From Myxococcales bacterium (GTDB taxonomy: Bacteria; Myxococcota; Myxococcia; Myxococcales; Myxococcaceae): 64,000 nt of DNA. How positions within the stretch are numbered: position 1 is the stretch's first letter; every line of letters begins with the position of its first letter. The translations under genes and the position numbers were made by a program. Shown here one piece after another: positions 1 to 12,687 of the stretch. The notes beneath the pieces are model-generated. The model was not told the origin of the DNA, searched no databases, and saw nothing but the letters and a program-made list of their open reading frames with translations. The DNA lies in assembly GCA_020846875.1 (NCBI GenBank), contig JADLDB010000046.1, positions 24,735-88,734 of the forward strand. The letters are read 5' to 3'.

Positions 1-2331
1 GGAAATCAAGTCCTCGGCGGTGTTGAGTAGCGCTCTCGTCACCGGGAAGGCGCGCGGCCCCAGGGCCTGCTCGTTGATCTCCAGCGATCGCTGGTAGGCC
101 GCCACCGCGCGCGCGTAGTCGCCTTCCTGCGAGGCCAGCGAGCCCAGCTCGTTCCAGGTGCCGCCCAGCGACGGGTGCTCGCTGCCCTGGTTCCGCTCGC
201 GGATGCCGCGCGAGGCCTCGAACTCGCGCCGCGCCTGCTCCAGGTGGCCTTGCTCCATCAACACCCAGCCCACCGAAGAGTGGAGCCGCGCCACGTCGTT
301 GCTGCTCGGCCCCTGCAGGGAAAGCGCCCCCGCCAGCGCGCGCTGGTAGCTGGCCAGCGCCGCGGCCCGCTCGCCCGCCTGCCACTGCGCGTCGCCGCGC
401 GCCTCGTCCAGCGCCACCTCCACCGAGCGCTCGCCGCCCTGGTGGGCCAGCACGCCGGCGGCCAGGCTGGCGAGCACCAGCCCCTCGGGTGGCCGCTCCA
501 GCCGCCAACCCACCAGCGACACCATCGCGGTGAGGATGCGCGCCGCCAGGGCGTCGTCACCCGCCGCCAGCGCCTGCCCGGCCGCGCGCTCCCACGCGGC
601 CCGCGCCTCGACGTAGCGAAACGCCTTCAGCTCCAGCTCCCCCAGCGCGTGGAGCGCCTCGGCCTGGAAGGTGGGCACCGCCAACTGCTCCGCCGCGGCC
701 ACCGCCGGCACGATGCGCTCGCGCGCGGGCCCCAGCCGGCCCATGGCCACCAGGAGCCGCCCCTCCGCCAGTTGTTGCTCCATCCGCGACACGGCCTCCT
801 GGGCTTCGGGCAGCAGCCGGGCGCGCGCCTCCAGCCCCTTGAGGTTGGCGCAGCCCGACAGCGGGGTGAGGCGCGCCACCGCGTCCGCCGCGTGCCCCAC
901 CAGCTCGGCGTCGGCGCTGGCCAGCTCCTGGGCCAGGGTGTGGAGCTCGTCGAGGCGGCGATCGAGGCACCCAAGGCGCAGGGCGAGCTGCGCCTCGCTC
1001 TGCTCGCGGCGCACGCGGGTGGCGTCGCACGCCTCCACCCGCGCGGCGCTCCAGGCGCCAGCCCACAAGTCCAGGGTGTCGCGGGCGTTCTCCCAGGACA
1101 CCCGGGCGAAGCTCTTTCCCGTCGCGTCGAAGGCGGCCTGGGCCCGCGCGCGGGCCTCGTCGTTCCACACCGCCGAGAGCTTCTCGGCCGTCGCCCGGCA
1201 TTCCCGCGCCGAGCGCTGCGACCACCACCACCAGCCCGAGGACGCGCCCGAGAGGACGAGCGCCAGGCCCGCCACGACAAGGACGCGGCGCCGGGCGCGC
1301 GCGGGATCGCGCGAGAGGGCGTCGAGCAGCGCCGTCATCGACGGGTGCCGCTGCGCCGGCGAGGCGGCCAGGCCCCTCACCAGGACGGGGAAGAGCCACG
1401 CCGGCACCGGCGAGCCTCTGGGCGGGGCGGGCACCTGGGCCTCGCGGGCCAGCTTCCCCAGGGTGCCGAGGTCGGGGCCGTGGAAGGGGCGCTGCCCGTA
1501 CAGCGCTTCGTAGAGGGAGACGCAGAAGCCGTATTGATCGGTCGCCGGGGAGGTGTCCGCGCCGTCGTACTGCTCCGGGGCCATGTAGCCGGGGCTGCCC
1601 ATCACCGCGCCCACGTGCGTCAGCGGCGTCTCGAGGGAGATGGAGTCGGACGACTCCTCGCGCAGGGCCGGCTGGCTGTCGCTGCTCGCGGTGCGGGTGG
1701 AGCGCGCCAGGCCGAAGTCGGTGACGCGGGCGCGGTCGTCTTCACCCATCAGCACGTTGGTGGGCTTGAAGTCGCGGTGCACCAGGCCTGCGGCGTGGGC
1801 CGCCTCGAGGCCCCGGCCCGCGCCGAGGAAGGCGTTCAGGACGACGCGCCACGACGGCTTCTTGTCCTTGAGCCAGGTGTTCAACGTGACGCCGCGGATC
1901 AGCTCCATCGCCACGAAGACGGACTGCTGGTCCGTGCCCACGTCGTACACCGGCACCACGTTGGGGTGGGACAGTTGGGCCATGGCCTGGGCCTCGCGGA
2001 GCAGGCGGGAGCGGCCCTCGGTGTTGCTCCCGGCCGAGGAGCCTCTGGGCGAGCGCAGCACCTTGATGGCCACGCGGCGATCGAGCACTGGATCGTACGC
2101 GGCGTACACCAGGCCCATGCCGCCCACGCCCAGCACGTCGAGGACGACGTAGCGGCCGATGCGGGAGCCCGCCGGCTGGGGGGCGCTCTTCGACTCGACC
2201 CGCTTGCGCAGCAGGGTGTGCGCCTCGAAGTCGTCCTGGGTGACGGCCTGGCCTTCCGCCTCGCGCGTGGCGGCGCAGCGCAGACACGTCGCTTCGTCAT
2301 TCGAGTGCGGGCACGCCACGGAGGAGGACAC
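1..2331 (-). CDS. membrane-bound Ser/Thr protein kinase with C-terminal repeat region, 3' end outside window
   Basis: Reading the minus strand gives a complete Hanks-type kinase: Gly loop LGVGGMGLVY, Lys in RRVAIKV, catalytic loop VHRDFKPTNV, DFGLA and the APE segment GYMAPEQ. Before the kinase lies a short Cys-containing tail (CPHSNDEATCLRC) that may bind a metal, a common feature of myxobacterial kinases. After it comes one membrane helix (near VLVVAGLALVLSG) and a long Ala/Leu-rich helical region with TPR-like repeats that runs off the left edge, so the C-terminus is missing. The kinase should face the cytoplasm with the repeat region outside, phosphorylating Ser/Thr of partner proteins in response to an external or protein signal. 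The GTG at 2331 was chosen because it keeps the Cys cluster; GTG 2319 is an alternative. All catalytic residues are present, so it is expected to be active. Confidence 0.9.
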   Translation of the reverse strand, partial: MSSSVACPHSNDEATCLRCAATREAEGQAVTQDDFEAHTLLRKRVESKSAPQPAGSRIGRYVVLDVLGVGGMGLVYAAYDPVLDRRVAIKVLRSPRGSSAGSNTEGRSRLLREAQAMAQLSHPNVVPVYDVGTDQQSVFVAMELIRGVTLNTWLKDKKPSWRVVLNAFLGAGRGLEAAHAAGLVHRDFKPTNVLMGEDDRARVTDFGLARSTRTASSDSQPALREESSDSISLETPLTHVGAVMGSPGYMAPEQYDGADTSPATDQYGFCVSLYEALYGQRPFHGPDLGTLGKLAREAQVPAPPRGSPVPAWLFPVLVRGLAASPAQRHPSMTALLDALSRDPARARRRVLVVAGLALVLSGASSGWWWWSQRSARECRATAEKLSAVWNDEARARAQAAFDATGKSFARVSWENARDTLDLWAGAWSAARVEACDATRVRREQSEAQLALRLGCLDRRLDELHTLAQELASADAELVGHAADAVARLTPLSGCANLKGLEARARLLPEAQEAVSRMEQQLAEGRLLVAMGRLGPARERIVPAVAAAEQLAVPTFQAEALHALGELELKAFRYVEARAAWERAAGQALAAGDDALAARILTAMVSLVGWRLERPPEGLVLASLAAGVLAHQGGERSVEVALDEARGDAQWQAGERAAALASYQRALAGALSLQGPSSNDVARLHSSVGWVLMEQGHLEQARREFEASRGIRERNQGSEHPSLGGTWNELGSLASQEGDYARAVAAYQRSLEINEQALGPRAFPVTRALLNTAEDLIS

Positions 2332-2404
2332 TCTACTTCGGGCGCTGGGGGCGCGGGTTTGGCTATGCTGCGCCCCTTCACGGAAGTCCCTTCGGGTGGT
2401 GCCC

Positions 2405-4975
2405 ATGAAAACGCTTCGTCTCGTCTTCCCGGCCGTGGCGGCCGTGTGGTTCCTCGGGGGGTGTTCGGCTCCTCCGACGGCCCTGTGTGACTCCACCACC
2501 TGTGCCGGCTGCTGCGACACCTCAGGCATCTGCCAGCCGGGCCTCGACAACGGGGCCTGCGGGCAGACGGGCGCGCTGTGCACGACGTGCGCGCCCGGGC
2601 TGCGCTGCTCTCTGGGGGTCTGCATTCCCGGAGGCTCGGGCGGCGGCGGTGGCGGTGTCGGCGGCGGCGGGGGAGGAGGTGTCGGTGGCGGCAGCGGCGG
2701 CGGAATGGGCGGAGGCGGCGGCGACGACGGCGGCGTGGGTGGAGGCACTGGCGGCGGTGTCGGCGGCGGAGTGGGCGGCGGTGTCGGCGGCGGAGTGGGC
2801 GGCGGTGTCGGCGGCGGAGTGGGAGGCGGAGTGGGCGGCGGAGTGGGCGGCGGTGTCGGCGGCGGTGTCGGCGGCGGTGTCGGCGGCGGTGTCGGCGGCG
2901 GCGTGGGCGGCGGCACCGGTGGTGGAGCAGGCGGCGGCACCGGCGGCGGCGGCAGCGCGTGCGGGCCGAGCACCTGCGCCGGCTGTTGCAGCGGCGCCAT
3001 GTGCCTGTCGACGACGCAGCAGACGGCGGCGCAGTGCGGCACTAGCGGCGTGGCCTGCGTGGCGTGCCCTGCGGGCCAGGTGTGCACCAACGGCGCGTGC
3101 GTGGCGTCCAGCACCTGCGACGCGACCTCCTGCGCGGCTGGCTGCTGTGTGGGGCCGCTCTGCCTGCCCTTCGCCTCGCAGAACGTGGGGGTGTGCGGCA
3201 CGGGCGGCGCCACCTGTCAGAGCTGCGGCTCCGGCACCAGCTGCACCATGGGCCAGTGCACCTCCAGCGGCACCTGTAACGCCAGCACCTGCCCCATGGG
3301 CTGCTGCTCGGGGAACCTGTGCGTCCCGTACGTGAGCCAGTCGGCGGCCAACTGCGGCACCGCCGGCGCGGCCTGCAGCGCGTGCACCTCGCCCAACGTG
3401 TGCGTCAGCGGCGCCTGCACCGGGGGCACCGCGTGCGACTTCTTCAGCTGCACCGGGTGTTGTCAGGGCAACTCCTGCATCGCGACGACTGGCCAGTCCG
3501 CCTCCATCTGCGGCCTCAACGGCGCGGCCTGCGCGGCGTGCTCCGGCGGGGCGGCCTGTGCAGGAGGCGTGTGCACCGGCGGCACCACCTGCAACGCCAC
3601 CACCTGCGCGAGCGGCTGCTGCAGCGGCAACACCTGCGTCACCAGCACCAGCGCCACGGCCTGCGGCCACAGCGGCTCGGCGTGCGTGGGCTGCGGCGCG
3701 GTGAAGACGTGCACCGCGGGCACCTGCGTGTCCACCACCAGCCCCAACTGCGTCGTCATCACCCCCAACGACTACGACTTCGGCACGGTGCAGACGGGCT
3801 GCCGCTCGGCGGTGAAGAGCTTCACGCTGCGCAACGTGTGCGTCACCGCGGTGACGTTGAACGCCGTCGGCGTGGCGGGCTCGGCGGCCTTCACCGCGGC
3901 GGGCCTGCCGGCCTTCCCTTCGACGCTGGCGGCCAACGCCACCCAGGCCTTCACCATCACCTTCGCGCCGACGGCGGTGGGGCCGGTGAGCGCCAGCCTG
4001 GTGGTGGGGGTCACCCAGTCGGCCATGTCCGCGGTGTACCAGACGCAGCTGACCGGCTCCGGCGCCGCCACCGGCGCCAACGTGGAGACCTTCACCATTC
4101 CCCAGAAGTCGGACGTGCTGCTGATCGTCGACAACTCCTGCTCGATGGCCACCGCGCAGGCGGCGCTGGGTGCCAACGCCAACGCCTTCCTCGCCTACGC
4201 CCTCGGGGCGGGGGTGGACTTCAACCTCGCGGTCACCACCACCGACTTCACCGCCACCGGAGCGCGCGGCGCCTTCGTGGGCACTTCACCGGTGGTCCTC
4301 AAGAGCAGCACGCCCAACCTGCTGTCCGTCTTCAACCAGCGGGTGAACGTGGGCAGCAGCGGCTCGGGCCTCGAGGTGATGTTCCAGCCGGCGCTGGCGG
4401 CGCTGACGCCGCCCCTCATCACCGGCACCAACCTGGGCTTCCTGCGCGGAGACGCCAACCTGTCGGTGCTGGTGCTCACCGACGCCGTCGAGCAGTCGCC
4501 GCAGACGGTGGACTGGTACCTGGAGCAGTTCCTCGCCATCAAGGGCTGGCGGCAGCGCAACCGCTTCTCCTTCAGCTTCATCGGGCCCACGCAGGTGACG
4601 CCTTCCGGTACGTGCACCTACGACGGCAGCCCCACGCCGGACGTCGACGAGCAGCAGATGATCGCCCGCAGCGGCGGCGTGGTGGCGGAGATCTGCAACA
4701 TCTTCAACCCCACCGTGTGGCGCCCGGAGGCGCAGCGGGTAGGCCAGGCGGTCTTCGGGGCGCGCGCCACCTGGTTCCTCACCGGGGTGCCTTCTCCGGC
4801 GACGGCGGCCGGGCTGACCGTCTCCATCGGCGGGGTGGTGGTGCCGGAGCTGGGCGGCAACGGGCGCAACTGGAGCTACGACGGGATGCGGAACGCGGTG
4901 GTCTTCGAGGCGCGCTCGCTGCCCGCGCCAGGCCAGTCGGTCAGCTTCGTCTACGGCGTGGCCTGCACGCCCTGA
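2405..4975 (+). CDS. Cys-rich, Gly-repeat VWA lipoprotein
   Basis: An 856-residue predicted surface lipoprotein. The ATG at 2405 gives a type II signal peptide ending in FLGGC (lipid on Cys20). Order of parts: one Cys-rich module, a long (GGGV)n-type linker (about residues 77-185), five more modules of the form CxxxxCxxGCC...CG..G..C..C....C..G.C, an Ig-like domain starting near CVVITPNDYDFG, and a von Willebrand A-like domain from about residue 569. The VWA metal site DNSCSM fits DxSxS and looks intact. Such proteins are usually adhesins or surface assembly factors; no partner is visible here. It is divergent from the kinase gene, with 73 bases between the two starts, so the promoters must overlap. 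Confidence 0.85.
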   Translation: MKTLRLVFPAVAAVWFLGGCSAPPTALCDSTTCAGCCDTSGICQPGLDNGACGQTGALCTTCAPGLRCSLGVCIPGGSGGGGGGVGGGGGGGVGGGSGGGMGGGGGDDGGVGGGTGGGVGGGVGGGVGGGVGGGVGGGVGGGVGGGVGGGVGGGVGGGVGGGVGGGVGGGTGGGAGGGTGGGGSACGPSTCAGCCSGAMCLSTTQQTAAQCGTSGVACVACPAGQVCTNGACVASSTCDATSCAAGCCVGPLCLPFASQNVGVCGTGGATCQSCGSGTSCTMGQCTSSGTCNASTCPMGCCSGNLCVPYVSQSAANCGTAGAACSACTSPNVCVSGACTGGTACDFFSCTGCCQGNSCIATTGQSASICGLNGAACAACSGGAACAGGVCTGGTTCNATTCASGCCSGNTCVTSTSATACGHSGSACVGCGAVKTCTAGTCVSTTSPNCVVITPNDYDFGTVQTGCRSAVKSFTLRNVCVTAVTLNAVGVAGSAAFTAAGLPAFPSTLAANATQAFTITFAPTAVGPVSASLVVGVTQSAMSAVYQTQLTGSGAATGANVETFTIPQKSDVLLIVDNSCSMATAQAALGANANAFLAYALGAGVDFNLAVTTTDFTATGARGAFVGTSPVVLKSSTPNLLSVFNQRVNVGSSGSGLEVMFQPALAALTPPLITGTNLGFLRGDANLSVLVLTDAVEQSPQTVDWYLEQFLAIKGWRQRNRFSFSFIGPTQVTPSGTCTYDGSPTPDVDEQQMIARSGGVVAEICNIFNPTVWRPEAQRVGQAVFGARATWFLTGVPSPATAAGLTVSIGGVVVPELGGNGRNWSYDGMRNAVVFEARSLPAPGQSVSFVYGVACTP
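2632..2957 (+). repeat. Gly-coding tandem repeat (GGC-GGC-GGN units)
   Basis: Imperfect 12-base units such as GGCGGCGGTGTC and GGCGGCGGAGTG, coding for GGGV, repeated inside the lipoprotein gene. Because units are multiples of three, gain or loss would change linker length without breaking the frame. Confidence 0.9.
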
Positions 4976-5071
4976 AGCCGCGCGCGTCAAGCGCCGTCGT
5001 CGCACACGCGCCGGGGCGCGAGAGATCCACTGGCAGCGAGCGCACCTTCCGTGCGATGTCACCCGTCACGC

Positions 5072-5560
5072 ATGGCGAGGCTCTCGGGGCTCCAGGTGGT
5101 CCGTTCCACGGTCGATGGCTACGGGGTCATCACCACCCGCTTCCGGAAGCAGGGCTCGGTGATCGCCGACGTGGACGGCGTGCTGTGGCGGGAAGGCGAG
5201 GAGCGGGACGATCGCTACTCGCTCATCCTCGAGCCGGGCGTCTTCTTCGACATGGTGGACCAGACGCGCTGGGTGAACCACTCCTGCGAGCCCAACGTGG
5301 TGGTGGAGGCGGGCCTCACCCGCGCCGGAAACGGCTGGGCCCAGCTTCAGGCGCTGCGCGACCTCGAGGCGGGTGAAGAGCTCTTCTACGACTACGCGCT
5401 CCCGGCCGAGCTGAAGGAGCCGTGCTGTTGCCGCACGAAGAGCTGCCGCGGGTGGATCGTCGACGCGCAGGCGCTGGGCACGGTGATCGCCCCGGTGCGG
5501 TGGGCGCCTGTCCTCGCGGCCCGGCCTACGCCACGCCGCTCGCGCCTCAGGAGCGCCTGA
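5072..5560 (+). CDS. small SET-domain protein, probable protein-lysine methyltransferase
   Basis: A 162-residue protein that is little more than a SET domain. The S-adenosylmethionine and substrate motifs are visible: NHSC at residues 69-72 (in NHSCEPNVV) and FYDY at 105-108 (in GEELFYDY), followed by a post-SET-like CCCRTKSC that could hold a zinc ion. The ATG at 5072 was preferred over an in-frame GTG at 5051 because the conserved part begins just after it. Bacterial SET proteins of this size methylate lysines on proteins, but the substrate cannot be read from the sequence. It follows a lipoprotein gene by about 100 bases and precedes carB by about 220, with no clear operon. Confidence 0.8.
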   Translation: MARLSGLQVVRSTVDGYGVITTRFRKQGSVIADVDGVLWREGEERDDRYSLILEPGVFFDMVDQTRWVNHSCEPNVVVEAGLTRAGNGWAQLQALRDLEAGEELFYDYALPAELKEPCCCRTKSCRGWIVDAQALGTVIAPVRWAPVLAARPTPRRSRLRSA

Positions 5561-5783
5561 ATGCCGCACCCGCGCTGGGCCCTGTCGCCTTTAGCCATCG
5601 CGCAGGACGGCGAGCTCTACGTGGCGAGGTGACGAGAGCGGTGTCTGTGACGGCCGGGCCGACGAGGCACAGCGCGGCGACGCGGGCGTCGTGGGCGTCG
5701 TGGACCTTCGGAAGGACTGCCTTCAGCCGACGCGGCGAATCGGCCTCCCCGCAGAGCCGAAGTTGGGCTAGCAGGCGCTCGCC

Positions 5784-9026
<3,243 letters not shown>

Positions 9027-9045
9027 GGTCGCCCTGGCGGCGTGC

Positions 9046-9750
9046 CTACCAGCGCACCGCGGCCACCAGCCCGGCCTGCCCCGGCCCGAGGTACGGCCGC
9101 ACCTTCAGCCCCGACGGCGCCTGGTCGGTGAGCTGCCGCTTCAGCTTCCCGTTGTAGCCGCTCACCAGCCCCGTCATCTCGTCGCGCGACAGCACGTTGG
9201 GGTTGCTCCACCAGGCCAGCGTCGCCAGGAGCGAGCCCACCACCAGGCTGGACACCAGCACTGCGGAGCCGGCCGTCTCGTACGCCATGTGCCGGGGCAC
9301 GCACACCTCGTTGTAGAACTTCACGTCGGCCTCGCACTCCGGCGTGGCCGCCGAGGGCGCGAGCGCGATGAGGCCGATTCCCACCGCCGAGCCCACCACC
9401 GCCACCACCCCCGCGCTGATCGCCAGCCCCAGGCGCCGGCGCGAGAGCGTGTCGCTGCGCTCGAGCAGATCCGTCCGCCCGGCGCGCTCGAACACCTCGC
9501 GGGGCGTCAGCTTCGCCCGCTGCTTTCCTTCGTACACCTGGCCCTTCTCGTCCACCGTCAGCAGCCGCTCGTAGAAGGCCAGCGGGACGGAAGGCGGCTC
9601 CACGACGGGCGTCGGGTCCGGCGGAGGCGGAGGCGAGAGCGCGGAGGGGAGCTCCGCTGGCGCGGCCGATGCCGCCTCGGTCGCGTCCTGGGCCAGGGCC
9701 GGTGCGCTCGCCAGCAGCACCAGCAGGCTGGTAGTCGTCCACGCGGTCAC
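9046..9750 (-). CDS. exported protein with two membrane helices, unknown function
   Basis: Not recognised. From the GTG at 9750 the protein has 234 residues and starts with a good signal peptide (TSLLVLLASAPALAQ), so this start was preferred over an upstream ATG at 9789 that would add 13 polar residues. A Pro-rich stretch follows, then a segment beginning LAFYERLLTVDEKGQVYEG, then two hydrophobic helices (about residues 104-127 and 156-177). The plan of signal peptide, soluble part and two helices resembles the proteins at 18178 and 45021, although the soluble part differs. It is divergent from the patatin gene, with 91 bases between the starts. Confidence 0.7.
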   Translation of the reverse strand: MTAWTTTSLLVLLASAPALAQDATEAASAAPAELPSALSPPPPPDPTPVVEPPSVPLAFYERLLTVDEKGQVYEGKQRAKLTPREVFERAGRTDLLERSDTLSRRRLGLAISAGVVAVVGSAVGIGLIALAPSAATPECEADVKFYNEVCVPRHMAYETAGSAVLVSSLVVGSLLATLAWWSNPNVLSRDEMTGLVSGYNGKLKRQLTDQAPSGLKVRPYLGPGQAGLVAAVRW

Positions 9751-9841
9751 GCTCGCATCCTCGCACCGGCGGCAGGCCCTGCCCACCACGTTGCGCGTTC
9801 GCCGTGACGACCCGGACTCCCGACGCTACGGTGCCACCGCC

Positions 9842-12118
9842 ATGAGGCGCCGGTTCCTCTTCGCGATCCTCTTCGCCGTCCCCGCCCTCGCCCAGGCGCC
9901 TGCGCCCACCACCGTGGCGTTCACCATCTCGGGGGGCGCGGCGCTGGGCAACTACGAAGCGGGCTACGTCTGGTACCTGAGCGAGCTCAACGCGCTCAAC
10001 CCCCGGTTGGGCGACGCGCGCATCTTCACCGGCACCTCCGCCGGCAGCGCCAACGCGCTGGTCGCCTTGATGGATCGCTGCCGGCCCTCGCCCGCCCGCC
10101 CGCAGGACAGCCTGGGCTACAAGCTGTGGGTGCCCGTGGGCATGGACACGCTCTTCGAGCCGTCGGCCACCACCCCCATCGGCGCCCTCGATCGCAGACC
10201 GTTGATCGACGGCATCGAGCGGCTGCGCGCGGCGTGGAACGAAGGCCTGGCCGAGTCCTGCGACGCGGTGCTGGGCGTGTCCGTCACGCGCCTCGAGCCC
10301 GTCGAGGAAGCGGTGGCGCTGCACAAGTCCATCCCCCGCGCGCTGGAGCACTTCGTGGTGCGCATTCGCGGCCAGGGCCCGGGCAAGCCGCCCGTGGTGC
10401 ACAACTATGGCTTCGCCGCCTCGCGCCGCCGCTTCGCCTTGCTGCCCACCGGGCCGGACGGACAGGTCGCCTTCGAGGCGCTGATGCCCGCCCTCCTCGC
10501 GTCCATGGCCATCCCGGTGGCCTTCGCGCCCGTCAGCGTGCCCCACTGCATCAGCGACACCATCGAGGGGCGCTGCGAAGGCGACGCGGTGAAGACGGCG
10601 CTGTTCCAGGACGGCGGCTTCTTCGACAACCAGCCGGTGCGGCTGGCCGCCAGCATCGCGCTGCGCAGCTTCCAGCGCGAAGGTGGCGCCGGCTTCCTCG
10701 ACTCGCCGCTGGCCCGCGAGACGCTGCCGGAGGGCTTCGGCTTCGTGGTGGTGGATCACTCCACCCGCGAGTACCCGTCGTCGAGGTCGGACATCCCCAT
10801 CCCCCTCGCCGGGGGCGGCCCCGTCCTCACCGCGACCGTGCCCTACCTGGGCTACGTGGTGCAGCAGGCGGTGCTGACCGCGCACCACCGCGAGCTGCTC
10901 ACGCTGCTGGAGCAGCACCCCGAAGTGGCGCTCGACTCGGTGGCCACGCCCGTCGCCGATCCCCCGCTGTCGGAGCAACTGGCCACCCTCTTCGGCTTCT
11001 TCGATCGCGGCCTGCGCGACTTCGACTTCCAGTTGGGGATGCGCGACGCGCGGCGCTTCGCTGATCAATGGATCGTCCCTCGCCAGCAGGAGCGCGGGGC
11101 TTCGGTCGAGCTTCTCTGGCCGGAAGACGCCCCGGCCCGCGCCACCGACAGCGCTCGCGCCGGCTGGCGTGGCTTCCGCTGCCTGCGCGCGGTGTTCGAC
11201 GGCGCGGGCACCCCCGAGGGCTGCAGCGATCCCGACCTGGTGGACTTCCGCGCCGCCGCGCAGGTGACGCTCGAGCGGCTCAACCACCACTGCGCCACCC
11301 TGGCGGCCGCCGACCGGAAGGGCCGCCACGCGCTGCCGGAGACGGCGCACCCGCGCTGCAGGGCGGCCTTCACCGGCGCGCTGCCCCCGGTGATGCCGGG
11401 GCTGACGTTGGGGGACGACTGGCGGCCCGGGGCCGACGAAGACGAGCTGAACTGGACCCTTCGCCGCCTCGGCCAGCATGGCTTCGGCTTCGTCGATCTC
11501 CACGTCGAGCGCGGCGACTACCGGGCGGCCCAGCGCGCGGTCTCGCGGACGCTGAGCGACATCGTCAAGACGCTGGGCGATCGCCAGGACGGGGGGCTGG
11601 TCTTCGCGCTCGCGGCCAGCGCCGTGCACGACCTGGTCGTCGACGTCCCGCCCGATCACGAGCTGCACGCGCTCCTCGGCAACGGGGTGGAGCTCGGCTA
11701 CAGCGGCACGAAGGGCACGTCCTCGCTGGGCTGGCTGCGCGGACACGCCGGCCTGCGCCTCGACGGCGTAGCGTCCCTCTTCGGGCCTTCGGAGTACCGC
11801 CACCTCACCGTGTCCCTGATGGCCGGCGCCGAGTTCCAGGTGAAGGCGCTTTCAGCCAGCATGCTGAAGAGCCGGCTGGGCCTGCGCCTGGGCTTCTCCT
11901 TCTCGACCGCGGATCGCCTGGGCTTCGGCGCCTGCCCGGTGGACACGCAGCTCCTCAAGCCCTGCAGCAACCCGGTGATCGAGGCGTACTACGCGGCGTC
12001 GCTCCTCGGCCGCATCCGCGGGCAGTTCGGCGTGGCCTTCCTGCCCGGCGTCCTGCCCGGCACCACCAGCAGCGTGCTGCTCACCCCCGGCATCGGCGGC
12101 GAATACGAGTGGCCCTGA
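9842..12118 (+). CDS. exported patatin-like phospholipase
   Basis: A 758-residue protein whose ATG at 9842 gives a clean signal peptide (FLFAILFAVPALAQ). The patatin fold is shown by the oxyanion Gly-rich element SGGAALGNYEAG, the nucleophile elbow GTSAG (Ser of the Ser-Asp dyad) and the Asp motif in FQDGGFFDNQPV. Family members hydrolyse fatty acyl esters of phospholipids. The catalytic region is followed by about 350 residues. The last 140 alternate polar and hydrophobic residues, as in outer-membrane strands, which would suit a PlpD-like arrangement, but the final residues (EYEWP) are not the classic aromatic end. For a predator, a secreted or outer-membrane lipase acting on prey or self membranes is plausible. 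Confidence 0.85.
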   Translation: MRRRFLFAILFAVPALAQAPAPTTVAFTISGGAALGNYEAGYVWYLSELNALNPRLGDARIFTGTSAGSANALVALMDRCRPSPARPQDSLGYKLWVPVGMDTLFEPSATTPIGALDRRPLIDGIERLRAAWNEGLAESCDAVLGVSVTRLEPVEEAVALHKSIPRALEHFVVRIRGQGPGKPPVVHNYGFAASRRRFALLPTGPDGQVAFEALMPALLASMAIPVAFAPVSVPHCISDTIEGRCEGDAVKTALFQDGGFFDNQPVRLAASIALRSFQREGGAGFLDSPLARETLPEGFGFVVVDHSTREYPSSRSDIPIPLAGGGPVLTATVPYLGYVVQQAVLTAHHRELLTLLEQHPEVALDSVATPVADPPLSEQLATLFGFFDRGLRDFDFQLGMRDARRFADQWIVPRQQERGASVELLWPEDAPARATDSARAGWRGFRCLRAVFDGAGTPEGCSDPDLVDFRAAAQVTLERLNHHCATLAAADRKGRHALPETAHPRCRAAFTGALPPVMPGLTLGDDWRPGADEDELNWTLRRLGQHGFGFVDLHVERGDYRAAQRAVSRTLSDIVKTLGDRQDGGLVFALAASAVHDLVVDVPPDHELHALLGNGVELGYSGTKGTSSLGWLRGHAGLRLDGVASLFGPSEYRHLTVSLMAGAEFQVKALSASMLKSRLGLRLGFSFSTADRLGFGACPVDTQLLKPCSNPVIEAYYAASLLGRIRGQFGVAFLPGVLPGTTSSVLLTPGIGGEYEWP

Positions 12119-12171
12119 CGCGTCAGCGGGTAAGCTCGCCGCCGCCCGCCGCTTTCCAAGGAGCCTTCCTC

Positions 12172-12684
12172 ATGAATGGCCGCCTCGCCGTCGCCTTAGC
12201 GTCGTGCATCCTCGTCGGCGGTGCGGCTGCTGCCGCGCCCCCTGCCGGCCAGGCGAAGGCCGCCTTCGAGCGCCTCACCAAGCTGGACGGAAGCTGGAGG
12301 TCGGAAGGGAAGGACTCGGCGGTGCACGTCACCTGGCGCGTCATCGCTGGCGGCGCGGCGGTGCTGGAGACCGTGTCCAGCGCGGACCGCACCAGGGTGA
12401 CGTCGGCCACCGTCTACTCGGTGGAGGGGGATGAGCTGGTGGCCCACCACTTCGGAGAAGGGGCGGTGGCCCACCCGCGCCTGGTGCTCAAGGCCCAGGA
12501 GCCTACGCGCCTTCGCTTCGAGGTCGCCCCCGTCGACGCGCCGAAGGCGGCGCACGCGGCGGCGCTGCTGTTGGTGGTGAAGGGCGACGACGTGGTGACG
12601 CTGGAGTGGACGCTGGCCGGCGGCGCGAAGGCCGGCAAGCGCGCGGTGGACTTGAAGCGCGAGTACCTCGACACGCTCAAGTAG
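12172..12684 (+). CDS. small exported protein, lipocalin-like pattern
   Basis: A 170-residue protein with a signal peptide (LAVALASCILVGGAAAA). A ribosome binding site AAGGAG lies 10 bases before the ATG and fixes the start. The mature part, from LTKLDGSWRSEG, has short beta-prone runs and a WR...GG.AVLET pattern seen in small lipocalin-like or DUF1579-type proteins, which is a weak resemblance. It follows the patatin gene by 53 bases and may be co-transcribed. It ends 3 bases from the convergent AraC gene. Function not assigned. Confidence 0.75.
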   Translation: MNGRLAVALASCILVGGAAAAAPPAGQAKAAFERLTKLDGSWRSEGKDSAVHVTWRVIAGGAAVLETVSSADRTRVTSATVYSVEGDELVAHHFGEGAVAHPRLVLKAQEPTRLRFEVAPVDAPKAAHAAALLLVVKGDDVVTLEWTLAGGAKAGKRAVDLKREYLDTLK

Positions 12685-12687
12685 CCG

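Noticed and set aside
5561..5783. Attenuator or pyrimidine-responsive leader before carB
   Set aside because: No terminator hairpin with T-run and no PyrR-like site was found in the 223 bases.
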